Part shown: in pieces, positions 39,533 through 47,595 of the stretch
Layout: every line of letters starts with the position of its first letter
Position numbering within the stretch: position 1 is the first letter of the stretch
Source of the DNA: Pelomonas lactea
GTDB taxonomy: Bacteria; Pseudomonadota; Gammaproteobacteria; Burkholderiales; Burkholderiaceae_C
Reading direction: 5' to 3'
DNA length: 64,000 bases
Assembly (NCBI RefSeq): GCF_043555885.1
Contig: NZ_JBIGHX010000003.1
Coordinates: forward strand, 248,001-312,000
The notes under the pieces: generated by a model
The model's input: the letters and a program-made list of their open reading frames with translations, nothing else
What the model was told of the DNA's origin: nothing
The model's database searches: none
Translations under genes and position numbers: made by a program

Positions 39533-40834
39533 TCAGCCCTGCAGGTACTGGAACAGCGACATGCGCTGGACCATGGCGTAGGTCTTGAGGGCGGTGTCGT
39601 AGCCGGTCTGCTGGTTCTGGAAGTCGGAGATGCCCTGCACCATGTCCAGATCCTCGGCGGCGCTGCGCTCCTGCTCGCTGTACTGCTTGAGTGCGGCGAG
39701 GCGGCCTTCGGTGCCGTCCAGGTTGTTGAGGCGTTCGCCGACCTGGCTGCGTGCGCTCTGCAGCTTGCCCATGACGGCGTCGATGTCGCGCACGGCCAGC
39801 GCATTGCCCTGCGTGACCTGGTTGCGGGTGCGCAGTGGCGTGTTGAGGTCAACGATGGCCTTGTCAAGCGTGTCGAAGAGCTTGAGGTTGGTCTTGGACC
39901 CGGCGATGGCGAAGGCGTCGCCGTCGATCGGGGCGCCGGAGATGGTGAACGACATGCCGTCCGCCGTGATGGCCTTGCCGGGCTCGAATGTGCCGCTGAC
40001 GGCGGTGCCGGCGTCCTGGTCGGTCAGCGTGTAGGTCTGGCTGGGCGCGGTGCCGGCGATGTCGATGCGGTAGTTGTGACCGGTGAGCCGCGCGGGGTCG
40101 ACGACGCGGCCGCTGTCGATCCAGCCCGAGGCCGGCTTGCTAGTGATCGGGTTGACCAGTGCGACGGGCACGCCGCCGTTGGCCGCGGTGGCGCCCGGGT
40201 CGATGAGCTGCACCGACGTCTTGCCCGTGGCGGGGTCCGAGATGATCACGCTGGGCGCGGTGACGAAGCTGCCGTTGCCGCTGCCGGCCTCTTCCCAGAC
40301 GTTGCGGCCGTCCACGGTGAGCTGGAAGTCGTCAAGGTTGCCGGTCTGGATGGTGCCGGGCACGCCGATGTAGCTGACGCCGGCCGGCTGGTCCAGGAAT
40401 GGCGGGGTGGACGCACCCTGGCCGGAGAAGAGGTAGCCGCCCGCGCCATCGGGCCGGTTGGCGATGGACAGCAACTGGTCGCGGAGGCCCTTGAGCTTGG
40501 TGGCCAGCCCGGCACGCTCGGCGTCGGAGTAGCTGGCGTTGCCGGCGGCGACCATGGTCTCGCGGGCCTGCTGCAGCAGCTCGTTGGCGTCGCCCAGCGC
40601 GGATTCGGCCAGCGTCATGCTGTTGCGGCTGGCTTCCAGCGCCCGCTGGTTGGCCTCGACCCGGCCGATGGAGACCAGCGCGCGCTCGGCACGCGCGGCA
40701 CCGGTGGGGTCGTCGCTGGCCATAGCCACGCGCTTGCCGGAGGTCAGTTGTTGCTGCTGTTGCTGCAGCGCGTTCTGGCGGCGCTGCAGATTGGCGATGG
40801 ACGCATCGAAGAGGTTGGCGGTGGCGAGTCTCAT
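39533..40834 (-). CDS. flgL: Hook-filament junction protein FlgL
   Basis: 433 residues. FlgL (HAP3) links hook to filament. Flagellin-like N-terminus MRLATANLFDASIANLQRRQ and LTSGKRVAMASDDPTGAARA; C-terminal helix EDLDMVQGISDFQNQQTGYD and AMVQRMSLFQYLQG. Longer than the E. coli protein (317), with the extra in the middle. Last gene of the flgI-J-K-L run; 43 nt after flgK. Confidence 0.96.
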   Translation of the reverse strand: MRLATANLFDASIANLQRRQNALQQQQQQLTSGKRVAMASDDPTGAARAERALVSIGRVEANQRALEASRNSMTLAESALGDANELLQQARETMVAAGNASYSDAERAGLATKLKGLRDQLLSIANRPDGAGGYLFSGQGASTPPFLDQPAGVSYIGVPGTIQTGNLDDFQLTVDGRNVWEEAGSGNGSFVTAPSVIISDPATGKTSVQLIDPGATAANGGVPVALVNPITSKPASGWIDSGRVVDPARLTGHNYRIDIAGTAPSQTYTLTDQDAGTAVSGTFEPGKAITADGMSFTISGAPIDGDAFAIAGSKTNLKLFDTLDKAIVDLNTPLRTRNQVTQGNALAVRDIDAVMGKLQSARSQVGERLNNLDGTEGRLAALKQYSEQERSAAEDLDMVQGISDFQNQQTGYDTALKTYAMVQRMSLFQYLQG

Positions 40835-40877
40835 GGGTGGCCTCGTTCGGTGGGCGCGGGTTCAGTCGGCGGGGCGG

Positions 40878-42914
40878 TCAGCGCCCGAGCTGGATCAGTT
40901 CGTTGAACAGCGACTGCGCCGTCTGCAGCACCTTGGCGGCGGCCTGGTAGGCCTGCTGGTACTGCATCAGCCGTGAGGCCTCCTCGTCCAGGTTGACGCC
41001 CGATTCGCCCGAACGGCTGGCCTCGGCGTCGCTGGCCACCGTGGTGGACACGCTGGACAGGTACTTGGCGCTCTGCACGCGGGCGCCGACGTCGCTGATC
41101 GTGGCGGCATAGGCGTCGTTGATCGTGACGCCGGGCACGTCGGTGATGCTGCCGTCCGCGTTCGTGATCTTGCGGGCGCCGACGATGGGTTCGGTCTGGA
41201 TGTTGAGGTAGGCCTTGGCGTTGCCGTTGTTCGTGGCCGTGTAGATGGTCCTGCCAATCGAGACCTTGTCGCCGGCGCGAGGCACGCCGTTGGTGCGCAG
41301 CTCGAAGCCCAGGTCGATGCCGGTTTCGTTGCCCAGCGGCTGCCCCTGCTTCCAGACACCGCTCAAGGCGGTGCCGTCCCGCTGCGTCAAGGTGTAGAGC
41401 ACGCCGCCGGTGGGCTGGCCCGCCCCATCCAGTTCCTGAGCGCCGAAGACGATGTCCAGCGGCAGCTTGAGTTGCAGCTTGGGGTCGGCCGGGTCCGGAG
41501 TCAGCAGGCTGGTGATGCGGGCCTGGTCCACCGCGTAGATGCTGCCGATGGTCAGCGTGCCGTTGTTGGTGATGGCCGCGGTGGCCGTCACCGGTGAGGC
41601 GGCGGCGATGCCGTTGGGGTCGTCCATCACGCGGCGCATCTCGACCGCGGCGGAGCCGACGGGCTCGATGCGGAAGCTCTCGCCGGGCTGCGGCGGCGCC
41701 GGCGTGAAGCTGAATTTCACGCCGTCGACCACATCGCCGTCGGCAATGTCGCGCACGAGGCCGTCGGACAGCCGCGTCAGCTGGTAGCTGCCGGCGGCGC
41801 GCGAGGTCAGCGTGTAGGTGCTGGCCAGCAGCTGCGAGGCGTCGCTGATGGTGGCCGCCACGCCGCTGGTGAAGGCGCCGGTCGCATCGCGCGCGTTCGT
41901 GCCGGCGGCCAGCACACGGGGCGCCGCGACGTTGAAGATCTTCCCACCCGCGCCCGGCGGGTTGGACAGGTCCAGCCCCAGCGCGTTCTGTTCGTTGATG
42001 CGGGTGCCGATGGCGGCGGCCAGCTGGCCCAGCATGTTGCGGGCGTCCTGCAGGTCCCGGTTCTGGAAGCCCAGCAGCGCGGTCATCGAGCCGCCCGTCA
42101 GCACGCTCTCGTCCAGTGCCCGGCCGAGGCCGCCCTCGGCGAGCGAGAGCTGGGCGCGTTGGGGGTCGTACGGGTCGGCAGTCACCTGCAGCGTTGACGC
42201 GGTGCTGCCCAACACCAGACGCTGGCCGCCCCCGATGAAAACGCCCACGGTGTCGTCGTCGGCGGGCAGCGTCGTGACCGCGATGTATTCGCTGAGGCTG
42301 GAGATCAGGCGCTCGCGCTGGTCCAGCAGGTCGTTGGGGGTGTGGCCACTGCCGCGCACCTTGGCAATCTGCTCGTTGACGTTGGCGATCTGCTGCGCCA
42401 GTTGGTTCACCGTGGTGACCGAGGCACGCAGGTCGCTGACGACGCCGGACTGCAGGTCGGTCAGCTGCTGTCCGGCATTGGCGAAGCGCACGGCCAGCTC
42501 GTTGGCGCGGCCCAGCGCCACCTGGCGAGCGGACGGGTCGCTGGGCCGGCTGGTCACGTCCACCATCGCGTTCAGGAACTGGCTGGCTGCGTAGCCCAGG
42601 CCGTCGGTGCCGGGCGGGAACAACTTCTCCATGCGTGACAGCTGCTCGGCGCGCGTCGCATCGGCCGACGCGGCGGCCTTGCTGGTGGCAGCCTCCTTGG
42701 TCAGGAACGCGTTGTGCGAGCGCACCACGGTTTCGACGTCCACGCCTTTGCCGAAGAAGCCCGCGCCGGTGTACTGACCGGGGGCGGTGGTCAGCACGAC
42801 GGACTGGCGCGAGTAGCCCGGCGTGTTCGCGTTGGCGATGTTCTGGCCGATGGTCTGCAGCGCCGCCTGGTTGGCGAACATTGCGCGGGCGCCGAGCGTC
42901 AGCAGGCCTGCCAT
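40878..42914 (-). CDS. flgK: Hook-filament junction protein FlgK
   Basis: 678 residues (HAP1). N-terminus MAGLLTLGARAMFANQAALQ and IGQNIANANTPGYSRQSVVL is the rod/hook family signature. C-terminus GESGVNLDEEASRLMQYQQA-YQAAAKVLQTAQSLFNELIQ is the FlgK-type domain. The middle is long and variable. 11 nt downstream of flgJ. Confidence 0.97.
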   Translation of the reverse strand: MAGLLTLGARAMFANQAALQTIGQNIANANTPGYSRQSVVLTTAPGQYTGAGFFGKGVDVETVVRSHNAFLTKEAATSKAAASADATRAEQLSRMEKLFPPGTDGLGYAASQFLNAMVDVTSRPSDPSARQVALGRANELAVRFANAGQQLTDLQSGVVSDLRASVTTVNQLAQQIANVNEQIAKVRGSGHTPNDLLDQRERLISSLSEYIAVTTLPADDDTVGVFIGGGQRLVLGSTASTLQVTADPYDPQRAQLSLAEGGLGRALDESVLTGGSMTALLGFQNRDLQDARNMLGQLAAAIGTRINEQNALGLDLSNPPGAGGKIFNVAAPRVLAAGTNARDATGAFTSGVAATISDASQLLASTYTLTSRAAGSYQLTRLSDGLVRDIADGDVVDGVKFSFTPAPPQPGESFRIEPVGSAAVEMRRVMDDPNGIAAASPVTATAAITNNGTLTIGSIYAVDQARITSLLTPDPADPKLQLKLPLDIVFGAQELDGAGQPTGGVLYTLTQRDGTALSGVWKQGQPLGNETGIDLGFELRTNGVPRAGDKVSIGRTIYTATNNGNAKAYLNIQTEPIVGARKITNADGSITDVPGVTINDAYAATISDVGARVQSAKYLSSVSTTVASDAEASRSGESGVNLDEEASRLMQYQQAYQAAAKVLQTAQSLFNELIQLGR

Positions 42915-42925
42915 GACTCAGCTCC

Positions 42926-43807
42926 TCAGGCCGTCAGCGTGCTCTGCACACGCTGGGTGGTTTGAATGGTCTTGGCGATCTTCTCGGCGTAGGCCGGGTC
43001 GGTCGCGTAACCGGCCTGCTGCAGGCCGCGCGCGAAGCCGGCGGCGTTGCCGCCCTGGGCCTGGGCGACGACCTTGGCGTAGCGGTCGTTGCTGCTGATC
43101 AGCCGCGCGTAGTCCTTGAACGCCTCGTCGTAGCTGCCGTAGGCACGGAACTTGGCCGTCACCTTGACGGCCTGGCCGTTGATGACCTCGGTGGTCTTGA
43201 CGTCCACGGTCTTGCCCGTCCAGCCCGGCGTGGCCTTGATGCCGAAGATGTTGTGGCTCCTGCTGCCGTCGGCGCCGGTGATCTCACGCTTGCCCCAACC
43301 GCTTTCGTGGGCCGCCTGCGCGACCATGAAGCTGGCCGGAATGCCGGTGGCGGCCGATGCCGCGCGGGCCGACGCATCGTGTTTCTGGATGAAGCTCTGC
43401 ACGTGGTTCGGGATGCCCTTGGTGGCCAGCGCTGGCAGCGCCTGGGCCAGCGTCGTCTGGCTGTTCTTCCGGATGTTCTCGGGCGACAGGTCCTGCACGC
43501 CCATCTGGCGCTGCAACTGCTTCTGGATGGCGTCGGACAGGCCGCCGGGCAGGCCGGCCATCTTGCCGGCGAACTGGGTGTCCAGCATCTCGGTGCCCAG
43601 CTGCGTGGCGCTGTTGTCCAGCATGCCGCTGGACAGCGTGGACGCGCGCATGCTCTTCATGACTTCCTGCATGAAGAGCGTCTCGAACTGCCGGGCGGTC
43701 TCGCGGATGCTCGCCTTGGGGTCGCGCGAGGCCTGCGCCTTCAGCCCGTTCAGGGCGTCGACGCCGCCGAGGCTTTGGCCGGAAATCGATTGAAAGGAGT
43801 TGCTCAT
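42926..43807 (-). CDS. flgJ: Bifunctional rod cap / peptidoglycan hydrolase FlgJ
   Basis: 293 residues with both domains. N-terminal rod-capping part about 1-110 (ARQFETLFMQEVMKSMRAST, LGTEMLDTQFAGKMA). C-terminal GH73 glucosaminidase/muramidase part about 140-290 (GIPASFMVAQAAHESGWGKR with the catalytic Glu, NIFGIKATPGWTGKTVDVKT, AYGSYDEAFKDYARLI). It opens a gap in peptidoglycan for the rod. ATG 43807 chosen; a longer in-frame start at 44032 would run through repeat copy G. Confidence 0.96.
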   Translation of the reverse strand: MSNSFQSISGQSLGGVDALNGLKAQASRDPKASIRETARQFETLFMQEVMKSMRASTLSSGMLDNSATQLGTEMLDTQFAGKMAGLPGGLSDAIQKQLQRQMGVQDLSPENIRKNSQTTLAQALPALATKGIPNHVQSFIQKHDASARAASAATGIPASFMVAQAAHESGWGKREITGADGSRSHNIFGIKATPGWTGKTVDVKTTEVINGQAVKVTAKFRAYGSYDEAFKDYARLISSNDRYAKVVAQAQGGNAAGFARGLQQAGYATDPAYAEKIAKTIQTTQRVQSTLTA

Positions 43808-43831
43808 GTCAGCAGCCTCATGCGGACCTGT

Positions 43832-44047
43832 GGGCCGAGCGCCGGGCCGCCCCAAGCCGGCCCGTCGGGCGATGTGCTTGCCGGTCGACCCGGCAAGCAT
43901 CGCCGTCCCCTTGGGGGCTGAGGCCGGACACGACAAGTCCTGTGGACTTGTCGTGCCTGCCGAAGGGCAGCCGCTCCGCCGGCTGCGCGGTCTGCAAGAC
44001 CGACCGGGCTTGCCCGCGTTCAGCGGGTGCAAGCGTGGGCGAGGGGC
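43832..44047 (+). repeat. Structured intergenic repeat, copy G (type member of the family)
   Basis: Opens GGGCCGAGCGCCGGGCCGCC. Four hairpins: TGCTTGCCGG/CCGGCAAGCA (loop TCGAC); CACGACAAGTCC/GGACTTGTCGTG (12-bp, loop TGT); GCAGCCG/CGGCTGC; GCTTGCCCGC/GCGGGTGCAAGC around GTTCA. Ends GGGCGAGGGGC, 13 nt from the flgI stop. Relatives: copies A, B, D, E, F and partial C. On the minus strand an 80-codon ORF (44060-43818) starts in the flgI stop (TGATG) and ends 10 nt before flgJ. Confidence 0.85.
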
Positions 44048-44059
44048 TCATGTACTTCA

Positions 44060-45160
44060 TCAGATCACCTCAAGCTCGGCGTTCAGTGCGCCCGCGCTCT
44101 TCATGGCCTGCAGGATGGCGAGCAAGTCCTGAGGGGTGGCGCCCAGCGAATTGAGCGCCTTGACGACGTCCGACAGCCGCGCGCCGGCCGGCAGCTGGAT
44201 GAGGCTGCCCGGCTCCTGGCGGATGGCGATGTCGGCCTTCTCCGCCACCGTCGTCTGGCCGCCGGACAGCGCGTTGGGCTGGCTGATGATGGGCGTGGAG
44301 CTGATCGTGACCGAGAGGCTGCCATGCGCGACGGCGCAGGCCGACAGCGTGACGGCCTGGTTCATGACGATGGAGCCGGTGCGCGCGTTGATGACCACGC
44401 GCGCGGCGGCCGGCGCGAGGTCGACAGACAGGTTCTCCACATCGGCCAGAAAGGCGACGCGGTCGTCCGGCGCGGTGGGCGCCTTGACGCGCACGACGCG
44501 GCCGTCCAGCGCCTGCGCGGTGCCGGCGCCCTTGAGCTTGTTGATGGCCTGCGCGACGGCGCGGGCGGTGGCGTAGTCGCTGCTGTTCAGGTCGAGCTGG
44601 ATGGCGTCGCCGTTGGCCAGCGGCGTTGGCACCGAGCGTTCGACGAGGGCGCCCGCCGGGATGCGGCCGGCGCTGAGGTGGTTGATCTGCACCTTGGAGC
44701 CGCCGGCCGACGCGCCGGCGCCGCCCACCACGAGGTTGCCCTGGGCAATGGCGTAGATCTGGCCGTCCGCGCCACGCAGCGGCGTCGCGATCAGCGTGCC
44801 GCCGCGCAGGCTCTTGGCATTGCCGATGGACGAGACGTTGATGTCCAGCTGCTGGCCCGGCTGCGCGAAGGCGGGGAGCGAGGCCGTCACCATGACGGCG
44901 GCGATGTTGCGCGGCTGCATGGTGATGCCCTGGGGCAGCAGCACGCCGAACTGCTGCAGCATCGCCGTCAGGCTCTGGCCGGTGAACGGCGCCTGCGTGG
45001 TCTGGTCGCCCGTGCCGTCCAGGCCGACGACCAGACCGTAGCCCGTCAACGGGTTGGAGCGGACCCCGGCCACGGAGGCGACTTCCTTGATGCGCGCGGC
45101 ATGCGAGAAGGGCGCCAGCACGAGGGCCAGACTGAGGAGGAGGACTTGCAGGAACTTCAC
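44060..45160 (-). CDS. flgI: Flagellar P-ring protein FlgI
   Basis: 366 residues from a GTG at 45160 (MKFLQVLLLSLALVLAPFSH-A), which gives a normal Sec signal peptide. FlgI forms the periplasmic bushing around the rod. Signature RIKEVASVAGVRSNPLTGYG and LVVGLDGTGDQTTQAPFTGQ; C-terminus GARLSDVVKALNSLGATPQD. No ATG gives a proper signal peptide; upstream in-frame codons to 45340 are rejected. Its usual neighbour flgH is 6.7 kb away, separated by unrelated genes. Confidence 0.95.
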   Translation of the reverse strand: MKFLQVLLLSLALVLAPFSHAARIKEVASVAGVRSNPLTGYGLVVGLDGTGDQTTQAPFTGQSLTAMLQQFGVLLPQGITMQPRNIAAVMVTASLPAFAQPGQQLDINVSSIGNAKSLRGGTLIATPLRGADGQIYAIAQGNLVVGGAGASAGGSKVQINHLSAGRIPAGALVERSVPTPLANGDAIQLDLNSSDYATARAVAQAINKLKGAGTAQALDGRVVRVKAPTAPDDRVAFLADVENLSVDLAPAAARVVINARTGSIVMNQAVTLSACAVAHGSLSVTISSTPIISQPNALSGGQTTVAEKADIAIRQEPGSLIQLPAGARLSDVVKALNSLGATPQDLLAILQAMKSAGALNAELEVI

Positions 45161-45408
45161 TCGACCGATTCTGCGGAGGCTTGAGCCCGCGAAGCCGTGG
45201 AAAAGGGTGCGGACCGCCCCGCTTTTCCAAGCCCTTGGCCTTCGGTCGGGTGGTTTCGGGCTGGCGCGCAAGCTTGAGCTCAGGTTGAAACTTGCGCGGC
45301 GTGACATTCTGTCAACCCCTATGCGACACGTCCGCCACACGCAGGCGCGTCGGCCGCGCCGCCCTCCATCTCGCCCCGACGGTCATGGGCTGCAACGTGT
45401 TTCTGAAG

Positions 45409-45522
45409 ATTCGCGAAAGTTGCCGCGAATTGGCGCGGGTTTTTACCCGGTTATCCGCCGAATTGAGGGGGTTCTTAGACAGGTTTCCGAATGTGTAGAT
45501 CGGTAAAGTTTTGCGTACCGAT
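45409..45522 (+). promoter_or_regulatory. Two perfect palindromes in the flgI / glycosyltransferase divergent region
   Basis: ATTCGCG, 8 nt, CGCGAAT at 45409-45430 and ATCGGTA, 10 nt, TACCGAT at 45499-45522, the latter 27 nt before the glycosyltransferase ATG. A small hairpin CGGGT/ACCCG lies near 45437. The 389-nt region 45161-45549 has no gene and no FliA site; these look like operator or leader structures. Confidence 0.4.
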
Positions 45523-45549
45523 TCTCATTGCATCCGCGCAAGACCTGCC

Positions 45550-46629
45550 ATGCCCCCGCTCCAAGAACCGCTGACCCTGGTTCATGTCGTGTTCTCGTCC
45601 CGTATCGCGGGCGGTGAGCGGCATTGCATCGACCTTGCCAACGCCCAGGCGGCGCTGGGCCACCGCGTCCACGTCATCGGCTCTGCGGGTTCCGCCGTGG
45701 CCGGCGCGCTGGCGCGGGGCGTGACCTTCCACGGGCTCAAGCTGCCGCTGCTGCGCGGCTGGCGGGTTGCTGCGCTGGCGCGCCGGCTGGGCGCCGACGT
45801 CGTCCACGGCCATCTCGGCCCCGCCTGCAAGGCCGCCGCCCACGCGCGCCGGTCGGCCCGCATCGGTACGCTGCACGTGGGCTACAAGGCTCACCACCAT
45901 GCGCGGCTGGATGGCCTCGTCTGCGTGAACCGCGCCCAGCACGAGAGCCTGCCCAAGGGCGGGGCGCTGACCAGCCTCATCTACAACTGGGCGCCGGAGC
46001 GGCTCGTCGCCCCCGCCCGCCCGACCGACCTGCGCGCCGAGCTGCGCCTGGCGCCGCACCAGTTGCTGGTGGGCAGTGTCGGCCGGCTGCATGCCAGCAA
46101 GGGGATGGACCTGCTGGTGCAGGGGTTCAAGGCTCATGCACCCGCCGACGCGGTGCTGGCCATCCTGGGCGAAGGCCCTGACGAAGCCCGTCTGAAGGCG
46201 CTGGCCGCCGGCGATGCGCGCATCCACCTGCTGGGCTTCCGTCCCGACGTGTGCGAGGCGCTGAAGGCCTTCGACCTGTTCGTGTCGCCATCCCGCGAGG
46301 AGACCTTCTCGCTCGCCATCCTGGAGGCCATGCACGCCGGGCTGCCGGTGCTGTCCACCGCCACGCAAGGCCCGCTGGAGCTGCTGGCGGGCCAGCCCGC
46401 CCGCCTGGTGCCAGTGGGCAACGCCGACCTGCTGGGTCGCGCACTCGCCGAGGAGCTGGCGCTGCTGCGCGAACTGCCGCCGCACGCCCGTCCCATCAGC
46501 TACGCCACCGCCGCCTACGACCGTGGCAATGCCGTGAACCGCACGCTGGGCTTCTACCGCGACGTCCTGCAGCGCCAGGCCGCGCTGGCTCCCCACTTCG
46601 AGGACGAGGAAGAGGCGATCATCGCCTGA
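45550..46629 (+). CDS. GT4-type (GT-B fold) glycosyltransferase
   Basis: 359 residues from ATG 45550. N-terminal Rossmann half: LTLVHVVFSSRIAGGERHCI and ADVVHGHLGPACKAAAHAR. C-terminal donor-binding half: VGSVGRLHASKGMDLLVQGF, ILGEGPDEARLKALA, LFVSPSREETFSLAILEAMH (the E-x7-E motif of GT4). Transfers a sugar from a nucleotide donor to a glycan or lipid-linked acceptor. The next gene starts in its stop codon (TGATG). Inserted between flgI and flgH, so possibly a flagellar or surface glycan enzyme; acceptor unknown. Confidence 0.88.
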   Translation: MPPLQEPLTLVHVVFSSRIAGGERHCIDLANAQAALGHRVHVIGSAGSAVAGALARGVTFHGLKLPLLRGWRVAALARRLGADVVHGHLGPACKAAAHARRSARIGTLHVGYKAHHHARLDGLVCVNRAQHESLPKGGALTSLIYNWAPERLVAPARPTDLRAELRLAPHQLLVGSVGRLHASKGMDLLVQGFKAHAPADAVLAILGEGPDEARLKALAAGDARIHLLGFRPDVCEALKAFDLFVSPSREETFSLAILEAMHAGLPVLSTATQGPLELLAGQPARLVPVGNADLLGRALAEELALLRELPPHARPISYATAAYDRGNAVNRTLGFYRDVLQRQAALAPHFEDEEEAIIA

Positions 46630-47546
46630 TGATCAAGAGGCCTCGCACCGACTTCTGGCAGGTCGGCATCGTCCCGCTGGCGCTGCGGGACGTCGACGCC
46701 ACCGCGCTGAGCGCCGTGCGCAGCCGCATCACCTGGCTGCCCGACGCCGGCCGCTGGCGTTACCTGGCCGACCCCTTCGGCCTGGTGCGTGGCGACGCGC
46801 TGCACGTGTTCGTCGAGGCGTTCGACTACCGCGTCAAACGCGCCCACATCGAGCGCCACGAGTTCGCGCTGGCCGACCTGCACTGGCGCGGCCGCTCGAC
46901 AGCGCTGGACCTGCCGTTCCACCTGTCCTACCCGCAGGTCCTCGAGCATGGCGGCCAGACCTGGATGGTGCCGGAGAGCTTCCAGGCCGGCGAGGTGGCG
47001 CTGTACCGCGCCACCGACGCGTCGCTGGACCGCTGGGAGCGCCACGGCCAGCTGCTGGCCGGGCCCGTCGCCGACGCGTCGCTCATCGAGCATGGCGGCC
47101 GCTGGTGGATGTTCTACACGCTGGTGGGCCCGCAGGCGCGCGACCAGCGCGAGTTGCACGTGGCGCATGCGCCCGCGCTCACCGGCCCGTGGACGCCGCT
47201 GGCCGGCAACCCGGTGCGCGTGGCCCGCGATGGGGCACGGCCGGCCGGCCGGCCGTTCGTCGCGCACGATGGCGTGCTGACGCTGCCCGTGCAGGACTGC
47301 GCCGCTGGCTACGGCAGCGCGACGCGGCTGCTGCGTTTTCCACTGTTGACACCCGAGCGCGTCGTCATCGAGGCCGGCACCGAGCGCCTGACCGGCGACC
47401 TCGCCAGCACCACGCACACCGCCGGCCTGCACACGCTGACGGGCTGCGGCGCCTTCACGCTCATCGACGTGAAGCGCATCGACCGCTCCCGCGGCAAGCA
47501 GTGGCTGGACTTCAAGCGCCGGCTGAGGCGGCTCACCGGCGGGTAG
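46629..47546 (+). CDS. Beta-propeller glycan protein (GH43/GIPC transferase C-terminal-like)
   Basis: 305 residues, cytoplasmic. Repeated propeller-like strands with Trp/Asp motifs: WRYLADPFGLVRGDALHVFV, SYPQVLEHGGQTWMVPESFQ, ASLIEHGGRWWMFYT. This resembles the five-bladed domain annotated as glucosamine inositolphosphorylceramide transferase C-terminal-like or GH43-like, seen beside formyl- and glycosyltransferases. No catalytic assignment is made. Its start overlaps the GT4 stop by one base, so they form a two-gene unit. Confidence 0.65.
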   Translation: MIKRPRTDFWQVGIVPLALRDVDATALSAVRSRITWLPDAGRWRYLADPFGLVRGDALHVFVEAFDYRVKRAHIERHEFALADLHWRGRSTALDLPFHLSYPQVLEHGGQTWMVPESFQAGEVALYRATDASLDRWERHGQLLAGPVADASLIEHGGRWWMFYTLVGPQARDQRELHVAHAPALTGPWTPLAGNPVRVARDGARPAGRPFVAHDGVLTLPVQDCAAGYGSATRLLRFPLLTPERVVIEAGTERLTGDLASTTHTAGLHTLTGCGAFTLIDVKRIDRSRGKQWLDFKRRLRRLTGG

Positions 47547-47565
47547 TGCGCGACGGGCTTGCCAT

Positions 47566-47587
47566 GTGTATTGTGTAAGTAATACAC
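47566..47587 (+). promoter_or_regulatory. Palindromic operator ahead of the GntR gene
   Basis: GTGTATT, 8 nt (GTGTAAGT), AATACAC: perfect 7-bp arms, only 8 nt before the GntR ATG at 47596. It lies in an AT-rich patch unlike the surrounding DNA. Position and symmetry fit an autoregulatory site of a YtrA-type GntR repressor. Confidence 0.7.
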
Positions 47588-47595
47588 TGATACGC

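Noticed and set aside
42926..44032. Longer FlgJ starting from TTG 44032
   Set aside because: Extension lies in repeat copy G and is not FlgJ-like; ATG 43807 gives the normal protein.
45506..45522. TAAAGTTT followed by ACCGATTC upstream of the GT4 gene
   Set aside because: Boxes resemble FliA elements, but the spacer is only about 5 nt; the palindrome explains the similarity.
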